A stretch of DNA of 64,000 bases from Prorocentrum cordatum (GCA_963575745.1 CAUYUJ010014631.1:178895-242894); one strand, 5' to 3'; shown: positions 10,056 through 20,474, numbered from the stretch's first letter. Numbers and translations are program-made. The notes: generated by a model from the sequence alone, not told the origin.

Positions 10056-11345
10056 TACTGGAAGCTCGGGGGGACCTTCAAAGGGGGGCAGGCGGAGTGG
10101 AGCGACAACCCTACTGAATTGCAAGACCGAGGAGCTCGCTCCGCCACGGCACCTCTATAATGTCCCCGAGAGACCGCGAGGCACATCCAGAGACTCAAGA
10201 TGGACGGCGACGATGAGGGCAATGATGCTGACTGACAGGCGATATGGGTGATGATGATAGCGACGGTGCATATGATGACGATGCGGAGGACCACGACCTC
10301 CGCACAAGTCCCACCAGCCATCTGGGCGTAGGTGGTCTAAAGCGTTTCCTCTTCCAGCTACCTATTCAAACCCCTCTCCCTACCTTCTCCCCTGGGGTCT
10401 GCCCCCACCCCCTCCACCAACCCACCAGGGCCCCAAGACGGCTCCAAGATGGCCCACGAGCAAGTGGCGTGACGCCACTTGCTTTGGGCCGGGCTCCAAG
10501 AGGGCCAAATTAGGGCCCAAGAAGGCCCCAACGGGGCCTCAAGAGGGCCCCAAGAGGGCCCCAAGAGTGCCCCAAGAGGGCTCCAAGAGGGCTCCAAGAG
10601 GGCCCCAAACCAGCTCTATCATGATAGAGCTGGGTTGGGGCCTTGTCGGGGCCGCTGGGGCAACTCCTGGGGCCCTCTTGGGCCCCCAAGAAGGCTCCAA
10701 GAGGTCTCAAGAGGGCCCCAAGATGGCCCCAAGAGGGCCCCAAGAGGCCCCCAAGAGGGCTCCAAGAGGGCTCCAAGAGGGCCCCAAACCAGCTCTATCA
10801 TGATAGAGCTGGGTTGGGGCCTTGTCGGGGCCGCTGGGACAACTCCTGGGGCCCTCTTGGGCCCCCAAGAGGGTTCCAAGAGGTCTCAAGAGGGCCCCAA
10901 GATGGCCCCAAGAGGGCCCCAAGAGGCCCTCAAGAGGGCTCCAAGAGGGCTCCAAGAGGGCCCCAAACCAGCTCTATCATGATAGAGCTGGGTTGGGGCC
11001 TTGTCGGGGCCGCTGGGACATAACTCCTGGGGCCCTCTTGGGGCCCCAAGAGGGCCCGGGGGGGGCTCCCGATGGGGCCCCAGGAGGGGCCAGGAGGCCC
11101 CCAAGAGGAGCCCCCTGCTGTCAAGGACGAGGGCCGCCAGCTTGACAGCAAGGGGGCCCGCTCGGGGTCCCTCTTGGAGCCTTCTTGGGGCCCTCTTGGA
11201 GCCCCAAGAGCCTCCTTCTCCTCCTCCTCCCTCCTTCGCACTGTTCGGCTATCCCCTTCTTTGCTCCCAAACGTCCCTGATCACCTCAACTCGTCTGGGC
11301 GTCGATCCTGGATGGGCTGGTGGGGATGCGCAAAGCGTCACGAAT
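10056..11345 (+). repeat. long dispersed repeat, copy 1 (partner at 20637-22125)
   Basis: The segment starts at tactggaagctcgggggg and ends with the gatgggctggtgggg module. It is nearly identical in order and orientation to 20637-22125. Its left third (10056-10310) is unique sequence with no good frame. The middle is a 179-bp tandem array and the right end is a GC-rich spacer. The apparent proteins are repeat translations. The two copies bracket the methyltransferase gene. Confidence 0.9.
10500..11040 (+). repeat. 179-bp tandem array with a 20-bp perfect palindrome
   Basis: Three units each contain the palindrome agctctatcatgatagagct, at 10612-10631, 10791-10810 and 10970-10989, a spacing of 179 bp. 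Between palindromes lie gggttggggccttgtcggggccgctggg and runs of the 12-bp ccaagaggg motif (quoted in parts: gggttggggcc, ttgtcggggc). The same array recurs at 21196, 21375 and 21554. Confidence 0.95.
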
Positions 11346-11349
11346 TCCT

Positions 11350-11810
11350 ACCAGCTCTCTGAGCCGAAGAGGTATGGCGCGTTTACCTCTCGCCCCTCCT
11401 CCCGCGACCCTCTCCCCACGCCAACAAGGCCGACATCACTGATCTGTACTTAATTGGGGGCCGAGTTTGGCCCACTGGAAAGGCGGCGCTAATCCGCGGG
11501 CCCCCTCTCTTTCATTGGGAACATCAGATATGGCCCACATGCGGCCCAAAAGCCTCGGAGACCTTACAAGCTCCATGCAGGGTTCCAGTAAGCCCCCGAT
11601 AACACCTCAAGTGGCCCCGAACAAATCCCCTAACTTACCCATTTGCCCACTGGCCAATCGGTGCCCGAGACGCCCCAAGAGGCCCCAACCCAGATCCAGC
11701 AAGACGCCCCAAGACGCCCTAAGATACCTGACTTCGGCCGCTCCCCCGAAGCGGAACGCAGGTGGAGGTAAAGCATGAGAGGTAAACGAACGAAGGGTGC
11801 AACTCCACGA
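11350..11810. other. intergenic stretch with no gene recognised
   Basis: This lies between the end of the long repeat and the 3' end of the minus-strand Cys-rich gene. It contains a few loose ccaagacgcc motifs near 11670-11720 and otherwise unremarkable GC-rich sequence. It would hold the 3' untranslated region of the gene at 11816-12994. Confidence 0.5.
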
Positions 11811-11815
11811 TTAAT

Positions 11816-12994
11816 CTATATCGAAGAGAAGCGCGGGGACGCGGGGTAGGAAAACGACGAGGCTTCGGGGGGGAAGTGACCTGTCGACGGGGCCTCTGAT
11901 CGGAGCATCTGCACACGTTGAGGAAAACCTGAGTAGGCATGCGAGGGTTCAGTTTCACCGCGAGGAGCCTCCTGGGGCGGCGCCTCGTCGCCACCGCCGA
12001 CTGGGGGCTGGCTCTGCGCAGGCAGGGCGGGCGGGGGGCTCGGAGCCGCCTGCGCTGGCGCTGCCCCTGGCGCCCTCGAGGCCCTCGGCGACGCCGCGGG
12101 AACGGCCCCGGGCGCCTGCGGGAACGCAGCCTTCGCGGCGGCCGGGGTGCAACCAGCCGCCTGGAACGCCGCGTGCAAGTTGTCCAGGTGCGTGGCCACA
12201 GAAGCGGACTGAAACTGCGCCGGGCGTGCATTGTCCGCGGCAGCTCCAAGCAAGGCAGAGATCTCTGCTCCGCCGAGGTGGCCCACGTCGGTGGACTGCC
12301 TGTGCTGAGTGATGTGTTCCTCGTCCACCTCGTACCGTGTGCGGGTGTTGTCAGGGACCAAGAAGCCGTCCACTCCGTCCTGGTTGAAGGCCCTGTGCCC
12401 CGCTCTGTCCTTCTCCTCGGGATAAGCAGAATCACGGTCCGAGGTGCTCATGAAAGTGAAGCCTGGGTTCTTGCGCCTGAAGGAGAACCTGTGGATCTGC
12501 TCCAAGAGCTGCCTGGCCGTCGACTCGACGCCTTCCCACACCACATGCGAGGACGTGTTCCCGCCCCTCTTGATGATGTCGTCGATCAGGCAGTCGATGA
12601 TCTTGCAGTGGACCTCGAGGCGCTTCGGGTCGGTGCCGAGCTGGTCGGCGTAGGTCTTCATGGTGATGTGCAAGATGGCCTTGATGCGTGATGCGTGGTA
12701 CTTTACGCAGTAGCCGCAGTACGGGCCCTGCGTGGCCCCCGTGATCTTGCACGCAGGTTTCCCCCACCAAATATATTGATACCGCTTGGGAATCATCGCC
12801 AAGAGCACTGGGTCGTATGAGTCGTCTGCGCGGCTGCACAGCCCACACTTCCTGCCGCAAGGGGCTGGGGCCGCCACCGTCGGGGCTCCGTCCTCCTCCT
12901 CGCGGGCGCCATCCTCGCCCGGCTGGCCAGCTGACTTGGCCTTCTTCGAACGGGCCGGCCTGCTCAGCGCGGGAAGCTGGGCGCTCTCGTCCAT
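11816..12994 (-). CDS. orphan protein with N-terminal paired-cysteine motif
   Basis: A 392-residue frame runs from ATG at 12992-12994 to a stop at 11816-11818, with strong G/C third positions throughout. Residues 1-45 are basic and acidic low-complexity. Residues 47-95 contain CGRKCGLC, then about 30 residues on C (ACKIT), then CGYCVKYH. This looks like a zinc-binding Cys cluster and resembles clusters I have seen at the start of many dinoflagellate proteins of unknown role. Residues 100-230 are helical and rich in charged residues. Residues 250-330 are Pro/Ala-rich linker, and the tail ends PASPRFSSI. I cannot assign a function. A small intron within the Pro-rich region cannot be excluded. 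It is the next gene downstream of the methyltransferase on the same strand, 1.5 kb away. Confidence 0.75.
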   Translation of the reverse strand: MDESAQLPALSRPARSKKAKSAGQPGEDGAREEEDGAPTVAAPAPCGRKCGLCSRADDSYDPVLLAMIPKRYQYIWWGKPACKITGATQGPYCGYCVKYHASRIKAILHITMKTYADQLGTDPKRLEVHCKIIDCLIDDIIKRGGNTSSHVVWEGVESTARQLLEQIHRFSFRRKNPGFTFMSTSDRDSAYPEEKDRAGHRAFNQDGVDGFLVPDNTRTRYEVDEEHITQHRQSTDVGHLGGAEISALLGAAADNARPAQFQSASVATHLDNLHAAFQAAGCTPAAAKAAFPQAPGAVPAASPRASRAPGAAPAQAAPSPPPALPAQSQPPVGGGDEAPPQEAPRGETEPSHAYSGFPQRVQMLRSEAPSTGHFPPEASSFSYPASPRFSSI

Positions 12995-12999
12995 GCCTG

Positions 13000-14440
13000 C
13001 TCAGCGCGGGGAGCTCGTTGCGCGCGGCCTGAAAGAACACGCTTGAGAAGCAGCGGCGTCGGTTGCGAAGGGGCGGGACGGGGGGAGAGGAGGGGCTGGC
13101 AAGAGGGGAAGGGGGCGTCGTGCAGGGACAGGCAGGACGCGGAGGCAGAGGAGGGATACGTGAAGGAGGGGCAGGAGGGATGGGAGTGCGAGGCTGAGAA
13201 GGAGCAGGAAGTGAATAAGGGGGGAAAGTTCAGGACGTTTCGACGAGCACGGCCTGCGACGGGGAGAGATTGAAAGCCCCGAAAGGGCGGGTCCACACAC
13301 AACGCTGATGCTGCAACGGCCTCATCCGCGCTCAAGGAAGCTCCAGCTCGCACCTTTGAGGCAAGCACGCTCGGGCTCCCCGATCAGAGCGGCCGATGTA
13401 AGAGAGGGGCTGACACAGACGCAGGGTCATTTATCAGACGATGCCGACATCACGAATGTATAGTCGCGGGTCTTGTTCGCGCAGTCCCTGATGCCCCCTG
13501 GACCGCGAACGTTCTCAAGCGCAGCACAAGATCGAGCTGCGCCCCACAGGCGAGGCATGCATGTGCACCCTGTAAGGGTACGCGCACTTGCGTGCGCGCG
13601 CACGCGCCCTGCCTCTCCCTCACCCCTCTTCTACTCCAACCCATCTTGATCCCACGCATGTCCTCCCCACCCCTCTCCCCCGCCTCCTGGTCCAACGGCC
13701 CTCATTGTCCCGCCCCTGCCGACCATTCCGTAATCCGATGTCCGTTCCATCCGCCCCCCCCATCCTGAGCTCTCCAGCCAGTCCCCCCTCTCCCTATCCA
13801 CCCCTCGCACCCCCTACACCCGCGCCGGGGCGCCTGCTGCATTCGGCCGTCTAACCAAACCCCCTTCTGGGCAGGGCGACCCCGAACAGACAGGACCGCG
13901 CGGCGGCTCAGGGGGCCCGGAGGTTCCAGACGCTCCCAACACAAGTGGCCTGGAGGGCCCGTTCCGAAGCGAATCTAACATATTATTTTCGGGCCCAGTC
14001 CGTGGTCCAGAAAGGCCCCAAGAGGGCCTGGGAAGAGGCTCGAGGTGGTGCCGAGATGGCCCTGGGCGGGCCCCGAAGCTGCAAACGGAGCACCAGAGAT
14101 ATGTCCTGAGGGGCTCGTTTCGAAGCGAGTCCAAAACAATGGTATTGGGCCCTGGCTGCACTTCAGCACTAAACCGAGAGCACGCCTACCCAGACGCCCA
14201 GCTGAGCTCAGCAGCCCACGAGGGCCGAGGAGGGCCATGGCGCCACACGACGCCTTTGGGAAGCGCACGGCGGAGCCTTACTACCCTAACCACTCTCAGA
14301 AGCCAGCGAGGCAATGCCCACGCAGCTCCATCCTGCTGGAAAGAACTCGACTTTTCACACACGTTCTGGTCTGCAAAACTTGACTCGCGCAAGTGCGGGC
14401 CAGCGCGCAGCTGGCGAGGCGGTGCGGTGGCGAGGCAAGG
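13000..14440. other. intergenic stretch between two minus-strand genes
   Basis: I see no exon that I would defend. There is a direct repeat: 13957-14000 (gcccgttccgaagcgaatct...gggccc) and 14110-14155 (gctcgtttcgaagcgagtcc...gggccc), spaced about 155 bp. The 5' leader of the gene at 11816-12994 and the 3' region of the methyltransferase must lie here. Confidence 0.5.
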
Positions 14441-14457
14441 GCAAGCGCGCGACTGGC

Positions 14458-16092
14458 CTAGTCAGAGTCGCTGCTGTCGTCGCTGCTCTCGGCGGCGGGC
14501 GGCGGCTCCGCGGGCTCGCCCGTCTTGGCATTTGACATGGACGAATGGAACTTTCCGAAGGTTGCCAGAGATGCCATCAGCCACGCCAGGTAGTGGTAAG
14601 CGCAGAAAGCATTGCCACTCATGTTCGAGCACAGCTGCACCATCTTCTCGGGGGTGACCGCGGAGTCCTGCGGCCAAGGCCCACGCCTCCAATCCGAGTC
14701 CGCCCAGCCGATGAGGCGGAACATCTCGATGGCTTCGACGGCGCGAACGCAGCACGCCCGCTTCCCGCTCAGGCCCCGAAGCCTCACCATCAGCTTGGTT
14801 GAGCCGAGCAGCCCGGACGGTCGCGGCCTCCAAGGTGTCTTCTCGGGGATCGGCTTCCCGTCCTCATCGTAACACCCCTTCAGCAAGCGACTGAAGCCCG
14901 GGTTGATGTCGAGGAACTCAGCGCCCTTGCCCTCTGGCGGGGGCCATACCTTGTGCAAGTAAATCGCCGCCTCCACTTCCCGCGGCAAGAGACCTCCTGT
15001 GTCGACCGCGGGCCACGCCGCCAAGTCGGGGGGCCACTCGACCCCCGCGGCCTTGAAACACGTCGCGTGCTCAACCTTCCAGCCCGGGCCCCTCAAGTCC
15101 GACTCGATGGCGGGCGAGAGCTCGGAGCGCAAAGGCAGGCCAACGCGCTCGCTCTCCAAGCGCAGCTGGCCCCTGTCCACGGTGATGTAGGCCGAGTAGT
15201 GGCGCCGATCATCGGGGACCTTCGTTGCCGATAGCATCCGAGTAAAGTACAGGGTCATGTCGTCGCTGTCCCCGACTACGTTGCGAAGCCCACACCAATA
15301 AAGCCGCGTCCTGGATGGAAACGACCCGTGCTCCCTTGCGTCCATGACTGCCGCGTGTGCCCAGTAGCCCCTGGCCGAGAGCTCCTTGACGATGTAAGTC
15401 GCGTCCGACTCGAGCTCGTCGTCGGTCTGCTGCTGCAAGGGCGGCACGCACTCCAGGAGGGCGACGTCAGGAACATGAGCGTCGATAACGCAAAGGGTTG
15501 TCTGGAGCCCCATCCCCGTGTCGCCCTCGCCCGCGCGGCAACAGTTGACGTTCCGATGGGCCGCGCTGCTCGCAGGTGTCCTCGACGCGCAGGGGAAGCC
15601 ACTGTCCAGGAGACAGCAATGGGGCAAAGGCGCTTGCTCATCGTTTGCCCTCTCGTTCCGTGCCGCGCGGTTGCAGAGGGACTCCGACAGCTCGACGACG
15701 AACGGGGCATCATGCTGTGCCAAGGCGAACTCCCGCTTCGCCTTGTCCTTCTCGGCGTGCACCAGGTGCTGGAACGATATGTTGATGTTGTGTTTGTTCT
15801 TCATGACGCTGGCGAACGCCGACTGGACCCTGGCGGCGATCCCGGACCCGCCGTAGAGACCCCAATGAGCCACTGGCGAGATGTTCGTCGCTGCAACGCG
15901 GATGGACCCCAAGAACTCCATCAGCGTCTCCGCGGCCATCGCAGACACGATCTGGTCGACTAGCTCCTCGAGGTAAGTCGTGGGCGTCCACTCTCCCCCC
16001 CCGACCACGGGGTCAGCGCGCTCCTGCCCACTTTGGTCGACCAGCTCGCACTCGCTGTCGGTGCTGCCGACCACCAGGGCGGGGCCGTCGTC
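14458..16092 (-). CDS. C5-cytosine DNA methyltransferase, catalytic exon
   Basis: The exon opens at a clear acceptor (cgctcgcccgcag) and runs 544 codons to TAG at 14458-14460. The order of conserved C5-methyltransferase motifs is visible. A glycine-rich AdoMet loop comes first (WGLYGGSGIA, motif I). An HAEKDKAKREFA segment corresponds to motif II. LDSGFPCASRT carries the catalytic Pro-Cys (motif IV), followed by CCRAGEGDTGMG. ALLECVPP stands where ENV is usual (motif VI). FPSRTRLYWCGL is motif VIII. Near the end, RLIGW and NMSGNAFCAYHY match motifs IX-X. The tail is acidic and serine-rich. The family transfers a methyl group from AdoMet to cytosine C5 in DNA. The ENV-to-ECV change touches a usually invariant Asn, so activity is not certain. 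It belongs with the exons at 16883-17330 and 17330-18700. Confidence 0.85.
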   Translation of the reverse strand, partial: DDGPALVVGSTDSECELVDQSGQERADPVVGGGEWTPTTYLEELVDQIVSAMAAETLMEFLGSIRVAATNISPVAHWGLYGGSGIAARVQSAFASVMKNKHNINISFQHLVHAEKDKAKREFALAQHDAPFVVELSESLCNRAARNERANDEQAPLPHCCLLDSGFPCASRTPASSAAHRNVNCCRAGEGDTGMGLQTTLCVIDAHVPDVALLECVPPLQQQTDDELESDATYIVKELSARGYWAHAAVMDAREHGSFPSRTRLYWCGLRNVVGDSDDMTLYFTRMLSATKVPDDRRHYSAYITVDRGQLRLESERVGLPLRSELSPAIESDLRGPGWKVEHATCFKAAGVEWPPDLAAWPAVDTGGLLPREVEAAIYLHKVWPPPEGKGAEFLDINPGFSRLLKGCYDEDGKPIPEKTPWRPRPSGLLGSTKLMVRLRGLSGKRACCVRAVEAIEMFRLIGWADSDWRRGPWPQDSAVTPEKMVQLCSNMSGNAFCAYHYLAWLMASLATFGKFHSSMSNAKTGEPAEPPPAAESSDDSSDSD

Positions 16093-16882
16093 CTGCGGGC
16101 GAGCGGGGGGCGGGCCGGGCCTCACCCCACCCTTCCGCCCCGCAGCCTATCCAAACTCGCCTCCCTCTGCCAAGCCTCCCTGCTCTCCCGCCCTCCACCT
16201 CCGCTCCCCGCCCCCCATCCCACCACTCACCTCCCCGGCGCCCCCTCATCCACTTGCCCTCCTCCCTCGTCCCTCATCCGACCTCGCCTCCATCTGCCTC
16301 CTCCCCCCTCCTCCCTTGAGAACACCCCGCCCGATCCCCCCGAGATCGGCCCACCGTCGAAGTCCACGGGCGCCCTGCCGCAATGAAGCAAATGTTTTCA
16401 ACATCGTCCATGATTTGACAAACACGGACGTTGAATATATTAATAATAGAAAAACATATATAAATCATAAACCCAAAGATCTCCGAACTCAAACTCTGGC
16501 ATCATATGGTCTTGATTGTATCAGTAGGGTATAATCAAAGATCTCCGAACTCAAACTTTTAAAAATGATTAAGTATGTTTTTGTAAATGCAGGCATGATT
16601 TTGTAAATGTCGACATGATTTCTGAAATCATGGCTGCACTGCGAAATAATATCGCGCGCGCTGAAAGTATGGCGGGGTCTGCGCGCGCACATGCTGACTG
16701 CGCCGCATGTCGACTGGGGGTCGGCGAAAGGCCTCGCGGGGGCAACCGTCGACAGCGACCCGCTTGCGACGCCTCCTTCCCCCCGTCGGCCCTCCCCCTG
16801 CACCGCCACGACCCGCCCTCAACCCCCACGACGCCAGTGGACTTCGAACGGTCGGGGGGTTAGACAGCCGCGAATCCTCGTC
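16093..16882 (-). other. probable GA-AG intron of the methyltransferase gene
   Basis: The upstream exon would end GGCAAG and the intron would begin GACGAG. It ends cccgcag before GACGACGGC. The GA donor is one of the non-canonical donors known in dinoflagellates, and the GAC at both junctions mirrors the intron at 24174-24377. The intron contains a C/T-rich part (16100-16330) and an AT-rich part (16380-16680) with an imperfect internal duplication of the motif aagatctccgaactcaaact. Confidence 0.5.
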
Positions 16883-17340
16883 CTTGCCCAGGCTGATGAC
16901 GCCCGCGCCCGAGGCGAAGGCTGGCAGGCCCTGGGGCAGGCCCGGGAGCATGGCGTCGACGTCGGCCTTGGTGCCGACCCTGTCGAGCAGCGTGGGCGGC
17001 GAAGCCGAGGCATCTGCTGGGCCGTGGCTGGGCAGCGCAGCTGGGGCATCTGCCAGGCCGCGGCCGGACGACGAGCTGAAGCAGGCTGCATCCATGCGCT
17101 CCATTTCCATCGCGTCGGCGTTGTCCCCAGGCGGCGTCGGCCACTCCACCATCGGCGACGGGGCCTCGACCACGGGCTCATCTGCAGGTAGTGGGAGCAT
17201 GGCGAGCGCGTGGCACAAGCAGAACTCGTCGTTGCACTCGATCGCCCCAGCAGGCCGGCAGATAGCACAGCACGGCCCGCGGCCTTCGCTGGGCCGAGAC
17301 GGCGCGACACAGCCCCCCTTCCCCCCGAGCTTCCCCCCTG
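16883..17340 (-). CDS. Cys-rich and Pro/Ala-rich N-terminal part of the methyltransferase
   Basis: In one minus-strand frame the sequence reads GCVAPSRPSEGRGPCCAIC, then CNDEFCLCHALAM, then PLPADEPVVEAP and a low-complexity linker up to GVISLGK. Five or six cysteines in CCAIC...C...CLCH spacing suggest a small metal-binding module. The frame joins in phase to DDGPALVVG of the catalytic exon through the GA-AG intron. The 5' side of this segment is one base out of frame with the Lys-rich segment upstream, with the shift lying in a C/T run near 17355-17370. I treat them as one gene interrupted by a single-base indel or a missed tiny intron. Confidence 0.6.
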
Positions 17341-18700
17341 TGTTGGAAGGGCTGGCGACGTCGGAGGGAAGGGGCGATGTGCCACGAGGGCGTCTCGGCC
17401 AAGCCTGGCGCCGCCGAACAAGCGGCGGAAGCGATGCTGCCGTGCGCCGCGACGGAGGCCGCGTCGTTCGAGCTGGGCGCTGCGTCGGCCCGCTCCACGC
17501 CAGGCAAGCCGAGAGCGACCTGGCTCTGCATCAAGCCCGCTGGCGGAGTCTCCCGGGCCTGGCGGCGAGCTGACACGGGCGCGCCGAACAACGCCACAGG
17601 GGGCAGCGGCAGCCCCGCGGTCGGCTCCGCCACCGCCGCCGTGTGCATCGGAAGCACCCCCTGCGGTGCTACCTTCGACGCCCTCGACTCGGCGGCCTCG
17701 CGGTCCGCCGCCTCGACGCTCGCTGCCGGGGCCGCCGCCGCTGCGGGCGCATCGGGCCGCGCCGAGGCCGGGGCTGGGGCAGAGGCCGGGGCGCTGCCAC
17801 CTGAGGCTGGGGCAGGGCCACCTGCGAGCGAGCTATCCCCTGCCGAGCCAGAGGCAACCTGCCCCAATGCTGGCATATTGCCGCCCGCGCCCTTCTCGGC
17901 GTCGCAAGGCGGCTTCTCCTTCTTCGCTTTTTGCGCTTTCTTATCCTTCTTATCCTTCTTACCTTTCTTATCCTTCTTGTGATGTTTTTTCTTGTCACTC
18001 TTATGATGCTTATCCTTATGCTGCTTTTCTTTTGTGCCCTTCTTACCCTTCGCATCCATCTCCTCCGCATCAGAGTCAGGCCTCTCCTCTACTCTGTCAG
18101 GCGGAGCCTTCGCGCCTGAACAGCGCGCCCCGCTCTCGCCAACATCGGCGGCCGCCGCTGGCCTACCGTTGTCTGGCTGGGGACGCGCCGCGACCTGGCG
18201 ACGCCCCCTGGGCTCGTGGCCGATGACCGGGGGCTCGCTGTCCGCGCGGCCTTTCGCCGCAGGGCGCTTTCGCACGGCCTCAGGCGCCTCGCCTTTCTGC
18301 CCGCTGCCTCGCCCTTTGCCTCGCCCCTTATCTCCAGCGGGGCCCGCGCCCACAGCCTCAGTAGCCGCTGGGGCTGTTCGGCGCAACTGCATGCGGGGCT
18401 GCCGAACTGCCGGGCGCCCGCGATCGGGGCTGCTGGAGCTGTCCTGTGGCGGAGGCACCGTGGCAGCGCCCTTGTTCTGCTTTGCTGCCATGGCGAGATC
18501 GCGAAGGCACGCATCGTCGTCCATGGAGTCGGCCATGAGGGGGTGCTCTCGAGAGGGAGTGCCGTCCGAGTTGAAACACCAACGGGGCAAGCGGTCTCGC
18601 CCGTATATGCCAGGCCGCATGAGTCTGAACAGCTTGAGCCAGAGAGCGAACAAGCCCGGGGCGGACAGGTAGGGCTCGGGGCCTCTAGAGCAGGCGTCCT
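17340..18700 (-). CDS. Lys-rich N-terminal segment of the methyltransferase gene
   Basis: The frame is open on the minus strand from about 18700. It begins with a structured segment (LFALWLKLFRLMRPGIYGRD, then PRWCFNSDGTPSREHPL), passes MADSMDDDACLRDL, and enters a charged low-complexity region. This includes a roughly 60-residue block of Lys/His/Asp (KKHHKKDKKGKKDKK) near 17930-18060, as expected for a nuclear, nucleic-acid-binding tail. An Ala/Pro-rich linker follows, ending ETPSWHIAPS. The true 5' boundary is unclear. The candidate acceptor gctctagag near 18690 belongs to the tandem repeat upstream, so the repeat would be intron or leader. Assignment to the methyltransferase rests on strand, spacing and frame continuity. 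Confidence 0.55.
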
Positions 18701-19400
18701 TGGGGAAGATGCGCCCTGAATGGCCGAGAGCCCGAGGTTGGGTGTTGGGCGCCAATGGGGCAACGAGGAGGAGCCCCAAGCCCTCGGAGGGACCCTCGCA
18801 AGGGCACGAGCCGCGGTTCCTTTCCAAGACTGGGCTCACGCATGGGCCGCGCAGGCTAGGAGGGGCCTCTAGAGCAGAAGTCCCTAGAGAGGGATGCGCC
18901 TTAAGTGGCCGAGAGCCCGAGGTTGGAGGTGGGGCGCCAACGGGGCAACGAGGAGGAACACCGAACCGTCGGAGGGGCCCTCGCAAGGACACGAGCCGCG
19001 GTTCCTTTCCAAGACTTGGCTCACGTATGGGCCGTGCAGGCCAGAGGGGCCTCTAGAGCAGGAGTCCCTGGGGGGATGCGCCTTGAGTGGCCGACGAGCC
19101 CGAGGTTGGAGGCAGGGTGCCAACGCGGCAACGAGGAGGAGCCCCACAATCCCACAAAGCACTCGGAGGGACCCTCGCAAGGGCACGAGCCGCGGTTCCT
19201 TTCCAAGACTGGGCTCTCGTATTGGCCGTGCAGGCTAGAGGGACCTCTAGAGCAGGAGTCCCTGGGGGGGGCGCCATGAATGGCCGGGGGCCCGAAGTTG
19301 GTGGGGCGCCGACGGGGCAACTAGGAGGAGCCCGACTCGGATGGACAATCACACAAGGAACGAGCCGCGGCTCCTTTTAAAGACTGGGCTGTCGCCTGGA
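18672..19400 (+). repeat. tandem array of four units of about 180-197 bp
   Basis: Each unit contains cctctagagcaggagtccctgggg, ggccgagagcccgaggttgg, ggcaacgaggaggagcccca and cacgagccgcggttcctttcc (each quoted in part). Units start near 18680, 18868, 19052 and 19246. A fifth, partial unit lies apart at 20475-20600. The frames across it are repeat translations. Confidence 0.9.
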
Positions 19401-19546
19401 TTCCACAGCCCTGGCCAAGCTACCAGGGCTCTGGTGAGCATGGCTCCCCTCCCCTACTCCTCTCCCTCCTCCCCCCTCCTCCCCCTCCTTCTCCTCCTCC
19501 TCCTCCTCCTCCTCCTCCTCCTGCTGACCGCGCTATTTGCCCCCGG

Positions 19547-19750
19547 CTAACCTATCATGAACTCGAGCGCCTCGTCTAGAAGTTCGACCGACGGCTGCCC
19601 GCAGGCAAGCATCGGGCCAGAGTAGCCCGAGACATAGTACCATGAAACGTGACGCCCTGCACTACTCAGCTGATTCAACCACGTGAAGGTCAAGTCGCCG
19701 CGGGGGATTGCGAACAAGCTCGCGGGGACCCTCAGCAAATCTGGCCACCC
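19547..19750 (-). CDS. terminal exon of an orphan protein
   Basis: On the minus strand an acceptor after a long pyrimidine tract (cccctcccgcaag) opens a frame of 67 codons ending at TAG 19547-19549. It reads GWPDLLRVPASLFAIPRGDL, then FTWLNQLSSAGRHVSWYYVS and ends LLDEALEFMIG. Composition is that of a folded domain. It joins in phase 0 to the exon ending at 19968, giving the continuous junction RAHLGE|GWPDLL. No family is recognised. The pattern of aromatic residues around a glycine turn suggests beta structure, but no active-site motif is evident. Confidence 0.65.
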   Translation of the reverse strand, partial: GWPDLLRVPASLFAIPRGDLTFTWLNQLSSAGRHVSWYYVSGYSGPMLACGQPSVELLDEALEFMIG

Positions 19751-19967
19751 CTTGCGGGAGGGGGGAGGAGGAAGAAGAGCAGGAAGAGGAGGGAGGAGCG
19801 AGCTCAGGTACGGGTGAGTTTTGCGTGCTCGCGAGTGATGAAGGAGGGGGAGGGGGAGGTAGCGAGGAGGGGGGGCAAGGGCAATATAAAGGAAATGGGG
19901 CAGGCGGAGTGAGGGGCGGTCAGGGTGGCCGATTGGAGGGGAGGCGAAAAGGGAAAAGAGGTCACAC

Positions 19968-20366
19968 CTCCCCGAGATGCGCGCGGATCACGAGGTCCAG
20001 CCGGGCACGGTGCCACTTCTTACTCGTAATGCCAACGCATCGCATGCCTTTCACAAGCTCCTGGCTCAGGATTGGGCCGCGATCTAAGAGCCCGACCCCG
20101 CCCCGCCCCCTGCCCCGCCGACTTGCGTCGAACACCCATATGAAGTGCATCGGAAACACACGGGGAGGCATGGGGGGGAGAGGGTCAGGGTCGGCGTTTA
20201 GGTCGCGGCCCAATCCTGCACCGCCGTCAACGGAGGAGGAGCTGGAAGAGGAGGCAGCACCACCTGGAGGTGGATATCCTCCTCGCCTGAGGAACTCATC
20301 TCGCCCTCCGAGGGCGCAAGGGTCCAGCGCGAGCGCGAAAGGACCCGGGCGCCGCCCCTCCGACAC
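19968..20366 (-). CDS. upstream exon of the same orphan protein
   Basis: The minus-strand frame ends at a donor GGGGAG|GTGTGA, and the intron spans 19751-19967. The last 60 residues look coding (MHFIWVFDASRRGRGRGG, then GPILSQELVKGMRCVGITSK and KWHRARLDLVIRAHLGE). The first 60 are Gly/Ser/Pro-rich and may include untranslated or intron sequence. An alternative acceptor (catccacctccag) lies near 20270. Function unknown. The gene is isolated between two repeat arrays. Confidence 0.55.
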
Positions 20367-20474
20367 TGGTCACCTTGAGCAAGTCGCGTCTTCCACATCC
20401 GCACCTCCCTCTCCCTGCCTATGCCCCCCGCCCTTCCCCGATCCCTGGGCCTCGATCCTACGTCCTCGAAGGTG

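Noticed and set aside
10479-11145. Repeated frames of the type RPQEGPKRAPRGPQ and LGALLGPSWGPL
   Set aside because: They follow the 12-bp and 179-bp repeat periods and appear on both strands, so they reflect the repeat, not selection on a protein.
18630-18650. tggctcaag on the minus strand matching the 3' end of the spliced leader
   Set aside because: Only nine bases match and they encode WLK within the open frame of the methyltransferase gene.
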